A stretch of 64,000 bases of DNA from NCBI GenBank assembly GCA_946540435.1, contig CAMNII010000009.1, positions 1 to 64,000 of the forward strand. Direction: 5' to 3'. This stretch comes from an uncultured Prevotella sp. Lineage in GTDB: Bacteria > Bacteroidota > Bacteroidia > Bacteroidales > Bacteroidaceae. Below the pieces are notes generated by a model, which worked only from the letters and a program-made list of their open reading frames with translations, was not told the origin of the DNA and did not search any database. Positions 8,477 through 18,186 of this stretch are shown piece by piece. A program made the position numbers and the translations under genes. The first letter of the stretch is position 1. Each line of letters opens with the position of its first letter.

Positions 8477-10423
8477 TCAGTCAACCCAGAAAGGACCTTC
8501 CACAAGATTCGGGTTCTTCTCATACTCGTCGATGTAGACGGGGAACCAGTAGTACTGCTTCTTCCAGACGCGGGTCTGGGCGGTGAGAGCGGTACGCTTG
8601 TGGAACTCATTGCGGGTGCGGCCTGCCTGTGCGTTCATGCCCATGCAGGGACCATTCATCTCGGGGATATCCTCGGCAATCATCCAGCGGCGGATGTCAT
8701 ACCAGCGGTTGCCCTCGCAGCAGAGTTCTACACGGCGTTCCATTCGGATAATCTTGCGTACGGCTTCCTGGGTGTTGTCGACGTGAATAACGTCGGCATC
8801 GGCTGCAACGGTGTCGAAGGTGTATTCGCGGACACCGGCACGATGGCGGATGCGGTTGACATACTCAAGGGCTGTGGCGCGGTTGTTCTGGTTGTCTTCC
8901 ACCTCGTTGAGGGCTTCGGCATAATCAAGATAGGTGAATGCCAGTCGGTAGAGGAAACCCTGTCGGGGAGTCTCTTCGCCCGTCTGATAGTTGTCGGTCT
9001 GACAGATGGCCTTGCGCAGCAGGTAGCCGTTCTGAGGTGCATCGTGAGGTGAGCTTTGGGTGTTGTCGCAGACGTCTACGTCACCGCCTCCTTCGCCAGG
9101 GAAGAGGAAGTTATAGGGTCGCTGGGCGATGTGGAGCCAGGAGTTGTGGAACGATACGGCATTGTAGAAGCGAGGCTCACGATGGCAATACATATTATAA
9201 GTGCCGCGTGCGGTAATCTCACCGGGATTGCCTGTTCCATAAATCCATGTTGTGACATCGGGACGTTTCTCGACACTGGTAGAGAAGCCGTCTTCTTGGT
9301 AACCCGAATTGGGGTCGTCGATAGGCAGGCCGTTCTCGGTGAAGAAGGCATCGACAAGTCCCTGATAGACACCAAGACCGTTGCCGCCGCCGTATTTTCT
9401 GACTGAGGTGACGCGGAGCAGCGTGTCATGGTAGGCGTTTCCTTTGGTCACAGGGAAGGTGATTTCGTGATTGCCCTGCTTCCATGTCTTGATATGTACG
9501 TTATAGGTCGACATAAACGGATCCACTTCACCGTTCGGGCCCACCTCCTCATAGAGTTTGTAACCGGCGGCCTCAGCCTCGTCGATGACGAGTTTGATAG
9601 CTTCCACGGCCTTCACCCACTTGTTGTGGTCATAGGTCATATTGAAGATTTGCTCACCCTCGTTGTTACGGTAGTTCTGATACATGGTGTTGCCGTTGAC
9701 GATGGGGCTGGCAGCAAAGAGGAGCATGCGGGCACGAACCGTAAGGGCCATGATCTTCGTGATGCGGCCATACTTGGTCGGGTCCTCATAGACGGAAGGC
9801 AGTGCATTGGCAGCCTCGAGCATCTCCTTATCGCAGTAGTTGACGACATCATCGAACTTCGACTGACCCACCATCAATTCGGAGAGTGTGAAGTCGGTAG
9901 GAGCAATATAGTCGGGCTTGAAGGGGATACCGCCATAGTTTTCGGCGAGCAGCCACCATCCGTAGGCGCAGAGGAACTTCACTTCGTTCTTCATGTTGTT
10001 GATTTCGCTTTCGGGCAGGTCGCTGTCCGGGAGGGCATGGACACGCTCCTGGAAGATGTATCCGTGGCGGATATAACGGGGCATCATGTGCCAGAGGTTA
10101 CCACCCCAGGGCGAGTTGATGGTCCACTGTCCGTAGATTTTTCCAAGGACGTCTTTCCAGTCCCACTGCTCCCAGCGCTTCGAGGCAACGACGTCGTCGG
10201 CAAGGATTTCATAGCCGTCGGCTGTCAGTGCCCATTTGTCGGGGGTATGGATGACGTTATAGATATAGGAAAGCCATGAATAGACTTTTTCTCTGTTTTC
10301 AAACACCATTTCTGTGTTGAGTTCAGTGTCCGGCTCTTTATCCAGGAAGTCGGAACATGCCGTGGCGAGGTTGGCTGCAATGAGCACCGCCACCATATAG
10401 ATTGCTATTTTAATTCTTTTCAT
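8477..10423 (-). CDS. susD: SusD/RagB family nutrient-binding lipoprotein
   Basis: A 648-residue outer-membrane lipoprotein. The signal MKRIKIAIYMVAVLIAANLATAC is followed by the hallmark CSDFLDKEPDTEL. The family's tetratricopeptide-like helices include NEVKFLCAYGWWLLAENYGGIPF near residue 148 and, near the C-terminus, RLAFTYLDYAEALNEVEDNQNNRATALEYVNRIRHRAGV. The end (KRTALTAQTRVWKKQYYWFPVYIDEYEKNPNL) is also typical. It forms the lid over the SusC channel and captures the substrate. It begins 17 bases downstream of susC. Confidence 0.97.
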   Translation of the reverse strand: MKRIKIAIYMVAVLIAANLATACSDFLDKEPDTELNTEMVFENREKVYSWLSYIYNVIHTPDKWALTADGYEILADDVVASKRWEQWDWKDVLGKIYGQWTINSPWGGNLWHMMPRYIRHGYIFQERVHALPDSDLPESEINNMKNEVKFLCAYGWWLLAENYGGIPFKPDYIAPTDFTLSELMVGQSKFDDVVNYCDKEMLEAANALPSVYEDPTKYGRITKIMALTVRARMLLFAASPIVNGNTMYQNYRNNEGEQIFNMTYDHNKWVKAVEAIKLVIDEAEAAGYKLYEEVGPNGEVDPFMSTYNVHIKTWKQGNHEITFPVTKGNAYHDTLLRVTSVRKYGGGNGLGVYQGLVDAFFTENGLPIDDPNSGYQEDGFSTSVEKRPDVTTWIYGTGNPGEITARGTYNMYCHREPRFYNAVSFHNSWLHIAQRPYNFLFPGEGGGDVDVCDNTQSSPHDAPQNGYLLRKAICQTDNYQTGEETPRQGFLYRLAFTYLDYAEALNEVEDNQNNRATALEYVNRIRHRAGVREYTFDTVAADADVIHVDNTQEAVRKIIRMERRVELCCEGNRWYDIRRWMIAEDIPEMNGPCMGMNAQAGRTRNEFHKRTALTAQTRVWKKQYYWFPVYIDEYEKNPNLVEGPFWVD

Positions 10424-10440
10424 ATCTGTATAGAGGTGTT

Positions 10441-13400
10441 TTAGAAGTTAATGTCAAGACCGAAGAGCACGGAACGGTTCATTGGGTAGCGCAGGCCGTT
10501 GGCTGTTCCGATTTCGGGATCCCAGAGTTTGAATGATGAGATGCAGAAGAGGTTGTTGCCACTGACAAAGACGCGGCAGCCTTTCGAGTAGATGTGGTTC
10601 ATCAGTGACTTCGGAAGGGTATAGCCAATCTCGATGGTCTTACAGCGGAGGAAGCTCATATCCTTCTTCCACCATGTGGATGCACGGCAGTTGTTGATGT
10701 TCGGTCCGTAGGTCAGGCGGGGCCAGAAGGCGTACGGGTCTTCGTTGACGCCGTCAATCCAGCGGTCGTCGATATTGGCTGCATAGGCATTACCCTCTGT
10801 GGTGGTACCGCCACCCGGGAGGAAGTAAGGCACGTCGCGGCCACCACCGATGACGCGATAGGTATCGCCGGTTCCCTGGAAGAAGAAGTTGAAGTCGACA
10901 TTCTTATAGGAGATGACGCCACCGAAACCATAGACAATGCGCGGGTCGACGGTACCGCCGATGTAGCCTTCGTCTTCTTCGTTGACGACATTGTCGCCGT
11001 TCATGTCAACATACTTGATGTCACCGGGATGGAGTGTAGTGGCACCTACGCTCTGTTCGGGGATGCCAAACTTCAGTGTTCCGTCTTCGTTGAAATCGTC
11101 GGCAGTGAACAGACGCTCGGCGGTGAGACCCCACAGCTCGTTGAGCGAGCGGCCAGTCTGTCCGCGATAGGTGCCCTTCTTCACTTCGGCTTCGTCGATT
11201 TCCTCTACACAGTTCTTGGCATAGGTGAAATTACCATAGAAAGAGGTGAAGAAGTCTTTGTTCCACTGTTTGTGCAGGTTGACGGTAACTTCCATACCGC
11301 CGTTCTTCACCTTACCGAAGTTGGCCCAAGGTGTCTCAACGAAACCGGTCTGTGTCGGTACGATGCTGCGCTGCATGAAGATGTTCTTACGGTTTTCACG
11401 GAAGACGTCGAAATTGATGTCGAGGAGGTCCCACAGACCGATTTCAACACCGAGGTTCTTCTTGGTAACGGTTTCCCAAGTCAGGCCCGTCACGCCCACG
11501 TCGCCCTCGGTGATACCTTTATAGGAACGTTGTCCGTCCTGTCCCCAGGTGTAGCCTTCCTGTCCGGTCTTCAGGGTTGTAAGGTAAGCAAAGCGGCGTC
11601 CGCCGATGTTGTCGTCACCGGCCTGACCGATGCTGGCGCGGAACTTGATCTTGTTGAAGATGTCGTGTACAGGCTCCATGAAGTGTTCCTCGCTGAGCAG
11701 CCAGCCGATGGCAAACGAGGGGAAGAAGCCGAAGCGCTTGCCCTTGGCAAAGTTCTCAGAGCCGTTGTAACCGAAGTTAAACTCGGTCACATAGCGGTTG
11801 TCGTAGGTATAGGAGAGGCGTCCGGCGATACCTTGCTTACGGTAGTCCTGAATGTCGCCGCCGTCGTATGAGTTTTGGTTGTAAAGGAAGAGGGCGTCAA
11901 TGTCATGCAGGCCGAAACGACGGTTGTACATGATGTCGGCCTCCATATAGACATTGCTGTTACCGTATTCGTTACCGGTCTCGAAGCCCATTGATTCGTC
12001 ACCGGTCGAAGCCTGTCTGTAGACGAGGTTACCTTCGGCATCACGGCTTGTTGCAGGGAAGACGATGGAGGGATTGGAGGTACGGCTGCGGCGGCTGCGG
12101 TTCCAGCGGTCGAAGCTGAACGAGCCCTTTATCTTCAGACCCTTTGTAATCTGGCGGAGGTCTTGCTCCACGGAGAAGAGGGTCTGGATTTTCGAGGATG
12201 TCATGAAGTCATAACCGCCCTGTGTGGCTGTGAGCCATGGGTTGGCACGGTTGGAGATGCGGGGGATGGCACCGTCGCTATAGCGTGCCGGGTGTACGAA
12301 GGGCAGCGTCATAAATGCCTGGTTGAAGGCATCATCGGTAGAGCAGCGCTGCTTCTTGAAGCGGTTCAGGTAGCCACCGATGTTGACTCGCAACAGGGTG
12401 GTCTTCGTAACATCCATGTCGATATTCGTACGCAGGTTGAACTGCTGGTTGTTGGTGGCATTGTTCACCGGCAGGCTCTTATCCTGTTCCAGGATACCGC
12501 TCTCCTTGAAGTAGGAGGCGACGATGGAGTAGCGCAGGAAGTCGGAACCACCGCTCACGTCGACATTACCCTTGGTGGTATAGGCATAGTCCTTGGTGAT
12601 CTCGTCGATCCAGTTCACGTTGGGATAGAGGTCGGGATCGTAGCCCGAGCGGCTGCGGTCGATCTGCAGCTGTGTGAAGGGCTGGACGGCACCATCCTGC
12701 AGGGCCAGCTGGTTCAGGAGCGTCATGTAATCGGGAGCGTCGAGGAACTCGGGCATCTTTGTGGGTTCGTTGATGGCATGCTCCACATGGAACTTCACCT
12801 GCGGTGCACCAATCTTACCACGCTTGGTGGTGATGACGATGACACCGTTGGCACCGCGCACGCCGTACATAGCCGATGCCGAAGCATCTTTCAGTACGGA
12901 GAACGATTCAATCTCGTTCACGTCGACATTGTTCAGGTCGCGGGCGATACCATCGATGAGGATGAGGGGCGAGTTGTTGCCGGAGAAGGTGGAGATACCG
13001 CGAATCCAGAAGTTGGAGTCGTCATATCCCGGCTCACCAGAACGCTGCACGCCGATGATACCTGACAGCTTACCGGCGAGGTTGTTCGACAGGGTACGAC
13101 CCGTACCGAACTTCAGTTCATCGGGTTTGATGGTCTCGATAGATCCGATGATAGAGGCCTTCTTCTGGCTGCTATAACCGGTAACGACGACCTCTTCCAT
13201 CTCCGACGTCTCTTCTTCGAGTACGACGTTGATCAGCTTAGCACCTGTCATCTTTATGGTTTTCTTCTGGAAACCGATGTAGGTGAATTCAAGAGACTGT
13301 CCCTTCTCTACCTTGATGTGGAAGAGACCATCGATGTCGGTAACGGCATTGGCTTTGCCCCCGACCACGGTAATTGTCACGCCGGTGAGTGGTTCCTTGT

Positions 13401-13563
13401 TTTCGTCGGTCACCACACCGGTTACTTCATTCTCGGATTGTTGCACGGCGGCCTTCACAGGTGTGAGTCCTGGCGCAACAAACAACAGCACAGCCGCAAA
13501 GACGAAAGAGAGTCTGACGAGCCGTGTGTTAGCGCGAAGATTCAGAAATTTCAGTTTAGACAT
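10441..13563 (-). CDS. susC: SusC/RagA family TonB-dependent outer-membrane transporter
   Basis: A 1040-residue TonB-dependent beta-barrel transporter of the SusC/RagA family. After the signal region come a carboxypeptidase-D-like domain (VTGVVTDENKEPLTGVTITVVGG), the plug domain with the SusC signature (EVVVTGYSSQKKASIIGSI; DASASAMYGVRGANGVIVITTKRG) and a long barrel ending in phenylalanine. The ATG at 13563 is preferred over an in-frame ATG at 13593, because the latter lies inside the -7 promoter box at 13591-13598. It heads the operon susC-susD-susE-like-lipoprotein-repeat protein-peptide. Transport is powered by the TonB/ExbBD genes 2.4 kb away. Confidence 0.96.
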   Translation of the reverse strand: MSKLKFLNLRANTRLVRLSFVFAAVLLFVAPGLTPVKAAVQQSENEVTGVVTDENKEPLTGVTITVVGGKANAVTDIDGLFHIKVEKGQSLEFTYIGFQKKTIKMTGAKLINVVLEEETSEMEEVVVTGYSSQKKASIIGSIETIKPDELKFGTGRTLSNNLAGKLSGIIGVQRSGEPGYDDSNFWIRGISTFSGNNSPLILIDGIARDLNNVDVNEIESFSVLKDASASAMYGVRGANGVIVITTKRGKIGAPQVKFHVEHAINEPTKMPEFLDAPDYMTLLNQLALQDGAVQPFTQLQIDRSRSGYDPDLYPNVNWIDEITKDYAYTTKGNVDVSGGSDFLRYSIVASYFKESGILEQDKSLPVNNATNNQQFNLRTNIDMDVTKTTLLRVNIGGYLNRFKKQRCSTDDAFNQAFMTLPFVHPARYSDGAIPRISNRANPWLTATQGGYDFMTSSKIQTLFSVEQDLRQITKGLKIKGSFSFDRWNRSRRSRTSNPSIVFPATSRDAEGNLVYRQASTGDESMGFETGNEYGNSNVYMEADIMYNRRFGLHDIDALFLYNQNSYDGGDIQDYRKQGIAGRLSYTYDNRYVTEFNFGYNGSENFAKGKRFGFFPSFAIGWLLSEEHFMEPVHDIFNKIKFRASIGQAGDDNIGGRRFAYLTTLKTGQEGYTWGQDGQRSYKGITEGDVGVTGLTWETVTKKNLGVEIGLWDLLDINFDVFRENRKNIFMQRSIVPTQTGFVETPWANFGKVKNGGMEVTVNLHKQWNKDFFTSFYGNFTYAKNCVEEIDEAEVKKGTYRGQTGRSLNELWGLTAERLFTADDFNEDGTLKFGIPEQSVGATTLHPGDIKYVDMNGDNVVNEEDEGYIGGTVDPRIVYGFGGVISYKNVDFNFFFQGTGDTYRVIGGGRDVPYFLPGGGTTTEGNAYAANIDDRWIDGVNEDPYAFWPRLTYGPNINNCRASTWWKKDMSFLRCKTIEIGYTLPKSLMNHIYSKGCRVFVSGNNLFCISSFKLWDPEIGTANGLRYPMNRSVLFGLDINF

Positions 13564-13590
13564 AATTGTTTTAGTTATTAAAATTTTCCG

Positions 13591-13598
13591 CAAAGTTA
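13591..13598 (-). promoter_or_regulatory. -7 element of the SusC/D operon
   Basis: The minus strand reads TAACTTTG, matching TAnnTTTG, 27 bases upstream of the chosen susC start. No exact -33 TTG is seen at the usual spacing, so an activator may be needed. The remaining intergenic sequence to 13852 shows no gene. Confidence 0.65.
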
Positions 13599-13852
13599 CT
13601 CATTATCTTCTCGCGTACGCACGAATATTATAATTGTATAACCTTTTAATGTCTTATCAAGTGGCGATATTACTGTAAATCAGACGTTTAGTACACAACA
13701 GGAATGCCTTTTGTATAACCTGTATCCCAGCAATATCAAGCCTGTTTCGGAAAGAAACGTATGATTTAGGTGCCAGTTTTGTGCTATTGCGCAGGTTTGA
13801 TGGCGCTACAAGAGAGGGTGTAGAGGCGTCACAAGGTCATGACTCCTCCACC

Positions 13853-14911
13853 CTATTCCAATGGTTCCGTCAGGAGTTGTTCTACGGTGCCGGTAATGGG
13901 ATTGAGGACGATACGCGTCATGTACTTCTTGCTGAAGAGGTTGGCGCTGAGGTTCTCCACCCTACCGAACTGAGCAGCCATGGTCTCCATCGTTGCCCAG
14001 GTATTCTCGTCGTTGCCGACGGTCACCACGATGCGTCCCGGCAGACAGACATTGATGCCGATATCCTCCTTGGAGCGCTTGGCGGCTTCCTCGATGGTGT
14101 ACTCGAGCTTAGGCTGGATGTTCTGGTTGACTACATGGATATAATAAGGCTCTCCGGCCAGGTCGTCGTTGTCGACAAGTCCCAGATGGCGGGAGAACCG
14201 GAAGAGGATATCCTCCTCGGCGGCCGGTGTGGGCACATAGACGAAGGTATGTTCCGTGGTATCCACCTTTGTCGTCCCGGCGAACATCTGCAGGAGGGCT
14301 TGTTCTTGCTGCTGGAGGTTGCCGAGCATCAGCCGCAGTTGCTCACCGTCCTTAGGCATGAATTCTGCCTCGCCTCTGGAGAGCATGTTCCGGCTTTCGC
14401 GGATGTCATAGATTTCCCTGGCGATGAGCTCGGCCATCTTTGCTGAGCTGGCGGCAGAGAGAATCTCTTCGGTCATAAAGTCGCGTGGGTTCAGCGGCGC
14501 TGGCTGCGGTGAAGGGACGAATGGGGCTGGCGTCGTAATGCTTTTGCCTTTAGTATTGATGGCTTTGAGGATTCCGTTTTCGTCACGTTCCAGACTGATG
14601 AGTGTGTGTTTCTTATCGATGATGGCCTGATAGTGCCTTGCCGAGTCGGGCATGGCGAAGGAGGATATCTGCACGCCGACGATGCGGTATGTCGTTTCCT
14701 CCTCTTCTCTGACAGGCAGCTTCATGTACCGCCCGGCATAGCGGGCATACTCCCCGGGGCTGAACGTGGTTTTCTCCTGTAGCACGCTGATGCGCAGTGC
14801 TGTCTTGGGAAGATAATAGCTGGTGCCTTCGACGGGCTGCTGTTGTGCCTGGCAGGCGAGTGCAGCGAGGATTGTGAGGATGGATGCTTGAATTCTTGCG
14901 GATATTCTCAT
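13853..14911 (-). CDS. DUF4831 family exported protein
   Basis: A 352-residue protein with a signal peptide (MRISARIQASILTILAALACQA). It has the layout of the DUF4831 family of Bacteroidetes: a YYLPKTALRISV opening, the FSPGEYARYAGRYM segment, a middle helix pair (LIAREIYDIRESRNMLSRGEAEFMP) and a C-terminal LPGRIVVTVGN region. It is probably periplasmic or attached to the outer membrane. The molecular function is unknown. It lies 58 bases behind the PstS-like gene in the same direction, but a hairpin with a downstream T run lies between them, so it is only partly co-transcribed at best. Confidence 0.8.
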   Translation of the reverse strand: MRISARIQASILTILAALACQAQQQPVEGTSYYLPKTALRISVLQEKTTFSPGEYARYAGRYMKLPVREEEETTYRIVGVQISSFAMPDSARHYQAIIDKKHTLISLERDENGILKAINTKGKSITTPAPFVPSPQPAPLNPRDFMTEEILSAASSAKMAELIAREIYDIRESRNMLSRGEAEFMPKDGEQLRLMLGNLQQQEQALLQMFAGTTKVDTTEHTFVYVPTPAAEEDILFRFSRHLGLVDNDDLAGEPYYIHVVNQNIQPKLEYTIEEAAKRSKEDIGINVCLPGRIVVTVGNDENTWATMETMAAQFGRVENLSANLFSKKYMTRIVLNPITGTVEQLLTEPLE

Positions 14912-14940
14912 AGACGGATAATGCTATTGTTAAGACAAAA

Positions 14941-14958
14941 AGAAGCCGTTGGGCTTCT
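14941..14958 (-). terminator. Terminator after the exbB-tonB-pstS operon
   Basis: Arms AGAAGCC and GGCTTCT around the loop GTTG. On the minus strand the stem is followed by a T run, as in a factor-independent terminator, just after the PstS-like stop codon. Confidence 0.75.
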
Positions 14959-14969
14959 CTTGTTGGTTG

Positions 14970-15926
14970 TTAATCACTGACTTTGACATCTCGCACGGTG
15001 ATATTGCCATACATCGGCAAGAGACCTGTCTGCAGGATGATGAGTTGTCCTTTCGGTGAGGCGATGAACTGTGCGAATCCCCATGGCAGAGCCTTCCGCG
15101 GGTCGTTGATGAGTGCGTAGACGGTACGGATGAGGGGGTAGTTGTCGTTGTATAGATAGTACTGATAGGGCAGCCAGCTGTTCTCGAGTGTTGCGGGTGA
15201 GAAGCGGCTGACGCGCATCGTGCGGATATTCTTCTTAAAGGTGACATTGGTGGTGTCGCGTTTGTCGTTGAGCCAGTTACTGCCGATGATGCCGATGGCT
15301 CCGGGGTGTTGCTCTACGTAGTCGATGACTTCGGGCGAGCTGTTGGTGGCATAGACATTTTTACTGGCGATGCCTTTGCCTCCGAGGATGCTGTCTTCGA
15401 CGTAGTGCACGGCACTGGACCCTTTGTTGTCGAAGACGAGGGTGATTTCACCGAGTTTCGATCCCGGGTAGATATCGCTCCACTGTGTTGCTTCTCCTTC
15501 GAGTATGCGTTTGAAGTCGGGAACGCCGATGCAGGAGTCGCGGTTGGCATTGTTCTGGATGATGGCCAGTCCGTCGTAGGCGAGTTTTTGTGAGATGGGT
15601 ACTCTGCGGCGTGCCTTGAGGTTCTCATATTCCTCTTTCTTGAAGTCGCGCGAGCAGATGACGAGCATGATGCTGTCGCTGAGGAGTTTGTTCATGGCCT
15701 CGGTCTCGCTGGTGTATACGGGGTTGACCTTGGCGTTGGGGTAGATGACTTCGAAGATGTATCGTTCTTCTTCGACGATGGGACTAAAACTCTCGTCAGA
15801 GGCGAAACTGATCACCCCTGACGAGTATGTATCTGTGCGGCCACTCTTGGCGGGCTTCCTACAGGAAACGGCAAGAGTGGCTGCGCATAGTAATCCTACG
15901 ATAGTGTAAGATAGGTATTTGTTCAT
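14970..15926 (-). CDS. PstS-like phosphate-binding lipoprotein
   Basis: A 318-residue substrate-binding protein of the PstS type (periplasmic binding-protein fold), lipid-anchored at Cys22 after MNKYLSYTIVGLLCAATLAVSC. Recognisable segments are GVISFASDESFSPIVEEE at the N-terminal strand, VFDNKGSSAVHYVEDSIL (cf. TxxxGS anion-binding loops) and GAIGIIGSNWLNDKRD. No ABC-transporter genes are nearby. Instead it follows tonB by 34 bases, an arrangement recurrent in Bacteroidetes ton operons, so the role may be ligand sensing or anion capture for the Ton system rather than classical phosphate import. Confidence 0.75.
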   Translation of the reverse strand: MNKYLSYTIVGLLCAATLAVSCRKPAKSGRTDTYSSGVISFASDESFSPIVEEERYIFEVIYPNAKVNPVYTSETEAMNKLLSDSIMLVICSRDFKKEEYENLKARRRVPISQKLAYDGLAIIQNNANRDSCIGVPDFKRILEGEATQWSDIYPGSKLGEITLVFDNKGSSAVHYVEDSILGGKGIASKNVYATNSSPEVIDYVEQHPGAIGIIGSNWLNDKRDTTNVTFKKNIRTMRVSRFSPATLENSWLPYQYYLYNDNYPLIRTVYALINDPRKALPWGFAQFIASPKGQLIILQTGLLPMYGNITVRDVKVSD

Positions 15927-15960
15927 GTGTCTGCTATCTTTCGACGGTATGAACTCATGA

Positions 15961-16794
15961 TTACTGCAGGCGGAAGAGCACGGGCACGTTGAACTTCACG
16001 CGCACGGCCTGTCCGTTCTGCTTACCGGGAATCCACTTCGGCATGGACTTGACGGCACGCACGGCTTCCTTGTCGAGTGCGGGGTCGACGGAGCGTACGA
16101 CCTGCACGTCGGTGATGGAGCCGTCGCGCTCAACGACGAAGGCGACGATGACACGTCCGCTGACGCCGTTTTCCTGAGCCACAACGGGATATTTCACGTT
16201 GTCAGCCAGCCATGACATGAGTGCGCCGGGTCCACCGGGGAAGGAGGGCATTTCCTCCACGACGTCGAATACTTTCTGTACGTCTTCCTTCGGGGGCTCG
16301 GGCTGTGCGATGGTCTCGGTAGCCTTGAGCACCTCACCGTTTTCCTCGTCGTTACCTTCTACATCGAAGGCACCGATGGCGGTATTGGTGTTCAGAAGTT
16401 CATCCTGTGTCTTCAGTTCGTCTTCTTCCTTCACCTGATCGTCTTCCTTGATTTCAGGGACGTCGAACTTGATTGACGACTTCACCTTCTCTACGACCTG
16501 TTCGGGTTCTTCGAGTTGGATCTGCTGCTTCACTTCGGCTTCTTTCTTAGGTTCATCGATCTGGGTGAGTTCGGTGACGGCCATGCTTGAGAGTCGCTCA
16601 GCCTGATAGGCGTCGTAAGCGCTCTTGAAGCGTGCACCTGCAAACACGAGAATTGCCATAGCCAACATCGAAAGAATGGAGATAACATTACGTTTCGATG
16701 TATTGCGACGGAGCTGATAAGCACCATAGGCTTGGTTGCGCCCGGCAAATACTATGTCGGACCAATCATTTGATACAATATCAATTTTTGCCAT
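15961..16794 (-). CDS. tonB: Energy transducer TonB
   Basis: A 277-residue TonB protein that spans the periplasm and couples the ExbB/ExbD proton channel to outer-membrane receptors such as SusC. It has a single N-terminal membrane helix (about residues 34-53), a long glutamate/lysine/proline-rich linker with EEPEQVVEKVKSS and PEPPKEDVQKVFDVVEEMPSFPGG, and a C-terminal TonB domain (VKYPVVAQENGVSGRVIVAFVVERDGSITDVQVV) ending VKFNVPVLFRLQ. It lies 36 bases behind the second exbD. The linker is acidic, unlike the proline-lysine linker of enterobacterial TonB, which is usual in this phylum. Confidence 0.95.
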   Translation of the reverse strand: MAKIDIVSNDWSDIVFAGRNQAYGAYQLRRNTSKRNVISILSMLAMAILVFAGARFKSAYDAYQAERLSSMAVTELTQIDEPKKEAEVKQQIQLEEPEQVVEKVKSSIKFDVPEIKEDDQVKEEDELKTQDELLNTNTAIGAFDVEGNDEENGEVLKATETIAQPEPPKEDVQKVFDVVEEMPSFPGGPGALMSWLADNVKYPVVAQENGVSGRVIVAFVVERDGSITDVQVVRSVDPALDKEAVRAVKSMPKWIPGKQNGQAVRVKFNVPVLFRLQ

Positions 16795-16830
16795 TGTTCT
16801 ATTGGTTTTAATGTGAATAGACTGATGCTC

Positions 16831-17499
16831 TTACTTTCCGGCTTCCTCGAAGTCAATCTTGTTGGCCGTCAACAATTCTTTGTCCTTGTCGTCGAGCGGA
16901 GCAATCATATACTTACCAATACTGCAAATCTGCATTTCGTCGAGAGCTTTCACCAGATACTGGTATGCGGAGACGTCGGTGGGTTTGATCAGCACGGTCA
17001 TGGTCTGTATCTTCTGACCGTTGATCTCACCGGCACGGATCTTCGACAGTGCCTTCTGGTAGACGGTATCTTCCTTGAACTTGTCAGGATTGGCTTCTTT
17101 CTCTTTGTCGAGTTCTTCCTTGGCACGCATCACATCCTGCACGGGACGGGTTCCGTCCTCAGTGACGTGGTTGATAAGTACTTTGCGGAGTCCGTCGGCA
17201 CCCCATGAGGTCTCTTGGAGACAGCTGGGTTCTTCGGGTTTCACGGCACCTGCTACATAGTATACGCTTTTGTCGGCAGCGATGTAGACGGTGATGGTGT
17301 ACGAAGCCTTTGTCTTTGACTTCTGCTCCTCTGTCTGGTTTTCATCGTTCGTCGGCATGGTGAGCTCCAGAGTCTGGGGCTTTGCCAGCGTGGTACATAG
17401 CATGAAGAAGGTGATCAGAAGCATCATCATATCGACCATCGGGGTGAAGTCCACACGGGTGGTCATTTTCTTCTGCTTGCTTGCTTTCTGTTTAGCCAT
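16831..17499 (-). CDS. exbD: ExbD/TolR family biopolymer transport protein (second copy)
   Basis: A 222-residue ExbD-type protein with one membrane helix near residues 24-42 (MVDMMMLLITFFMLCTTLA). The conserved aspartate is in the segment DFTPMVDMMMLLITF. The periplasmic part contains YTITVYIAADKSVYYV and ends with a typical VKALDEMQICSIGKYMIAP. Its start overlaps the stop of the upstream exbD by one base (TAATG), which implies translational coupling. Together with ExbB it forms the proton-driven motor for TonB. Confidence 0.93.
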   Translation of the reverse strand: MAKQKASKQKKMTTRVDFTPMVDMMMLLITFFMLCTTLAKPQTLELTMPTNDENQTEEQKSKTKASYTITVYIAADKSVYYVAGAVKPEEPSCLQETSWGADGLRKVLINHVTEDGTRPVQDVMRAKEELDKEKEANPDKFKEDTVYQKALSKIRAGEINGQKIQTMTVLIKPTDVSAYQYLVKALDEMQICSIGKYMIAPLDDKDKELLTANKIDFEEAGK

Positions 17500-18155
17500 T
17501 AGTCATCTCCTCCCTGTTTGTATTGCGTTTTCAGAAAGTAACGGTTCTCCGACATGTCCTGCAATTCGGACATAATCTTCTTGATGATGGGGTAGGATGT
17601 GTCGTAGCGGGCATCGATGGCCAGTTTGATGTCCTTGCTGGCTTCACGGACGCTCTTTACCCATACCTGGAATTCGCTCATCGACTTGGTACCGTCGGCA
17701 TTGACGATGCTGTCGGTGGGTATTCCCTGTGCTACGAAGACGGAGTTACGCTTGTCATCGGGCATCTTCAGATATTCCTCGAGCGTGATTTTATCTTTCT
17801 TCGTCTTGTCGGGATTAACGGCTACACCCCACTGCGGATCGTTTCTGAATGCGTTCTCCATTTTGGAATCGAGTGAGATTCCAAATCTGTCGGAGAAGCG
17901 TCTCAGAGCGTCTACCGCCTCGTTACGGTTTTCCATACTCATGAACACGTTACCGACGCTGTCGACAACGATGTTCAGCACGCCTGTCTCGGGCACCTTG
18001 ATTTCGGAGATGGACTGCGGTGCGACAACCTTCACGGGCTCGTTACTGACGAACGTGGCCGTCATCATGAAGAATGTCAGCAGCAGCACCATGACGTCCG
18101 ACATAGGTGTCATGTCGATCCAGACATCTTGCTTCTTAATTTTTACTTTACCCAT
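17499..18155 (-). CDS. exbD: ExbD/TolR family biopolymer transport protein (first copy)
   Basis: A 218-residue ExbD-type protein. The N-terminal DVWIDMTPMSDVMVLLLTFFMMTATFV contains the membrane helix and the conserved aspartate used in proton translocation. The periplasmic domain ends KKIMSELQDMSENRYFLKTQYKQGG. It lies between exbB (31 bases upstream) and a second, divergent exbD. Paired exbD genes are usual in Bacteroidetes and suggest a heteromeric ExbD pair in the motor. Confidence 0.93.
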   Translation of the reverse strand: MGKVKIKKQDVWIDMTPMSDVMVLLLTFFMMTATFVSNEPVKVVAPQSISEIKVPETGVLNIVVDSVGNVFMSMENRNEAVDALRRFSDRFGISLDSKMENAFRNDPQWGVAVNPDKTKKDKITLEEYLKMPDDKRNSVFVAQGIPTDSIVNADGTKSMSEFQVWVKSVREASKDIKLAIDARYDTSYPIIKKIMSELQDMSENRYFLKTQYKQGGDD

Positions 18156-18186
18156 AATGATAGATGTGTTAAAGGGTTAGCAAAAA

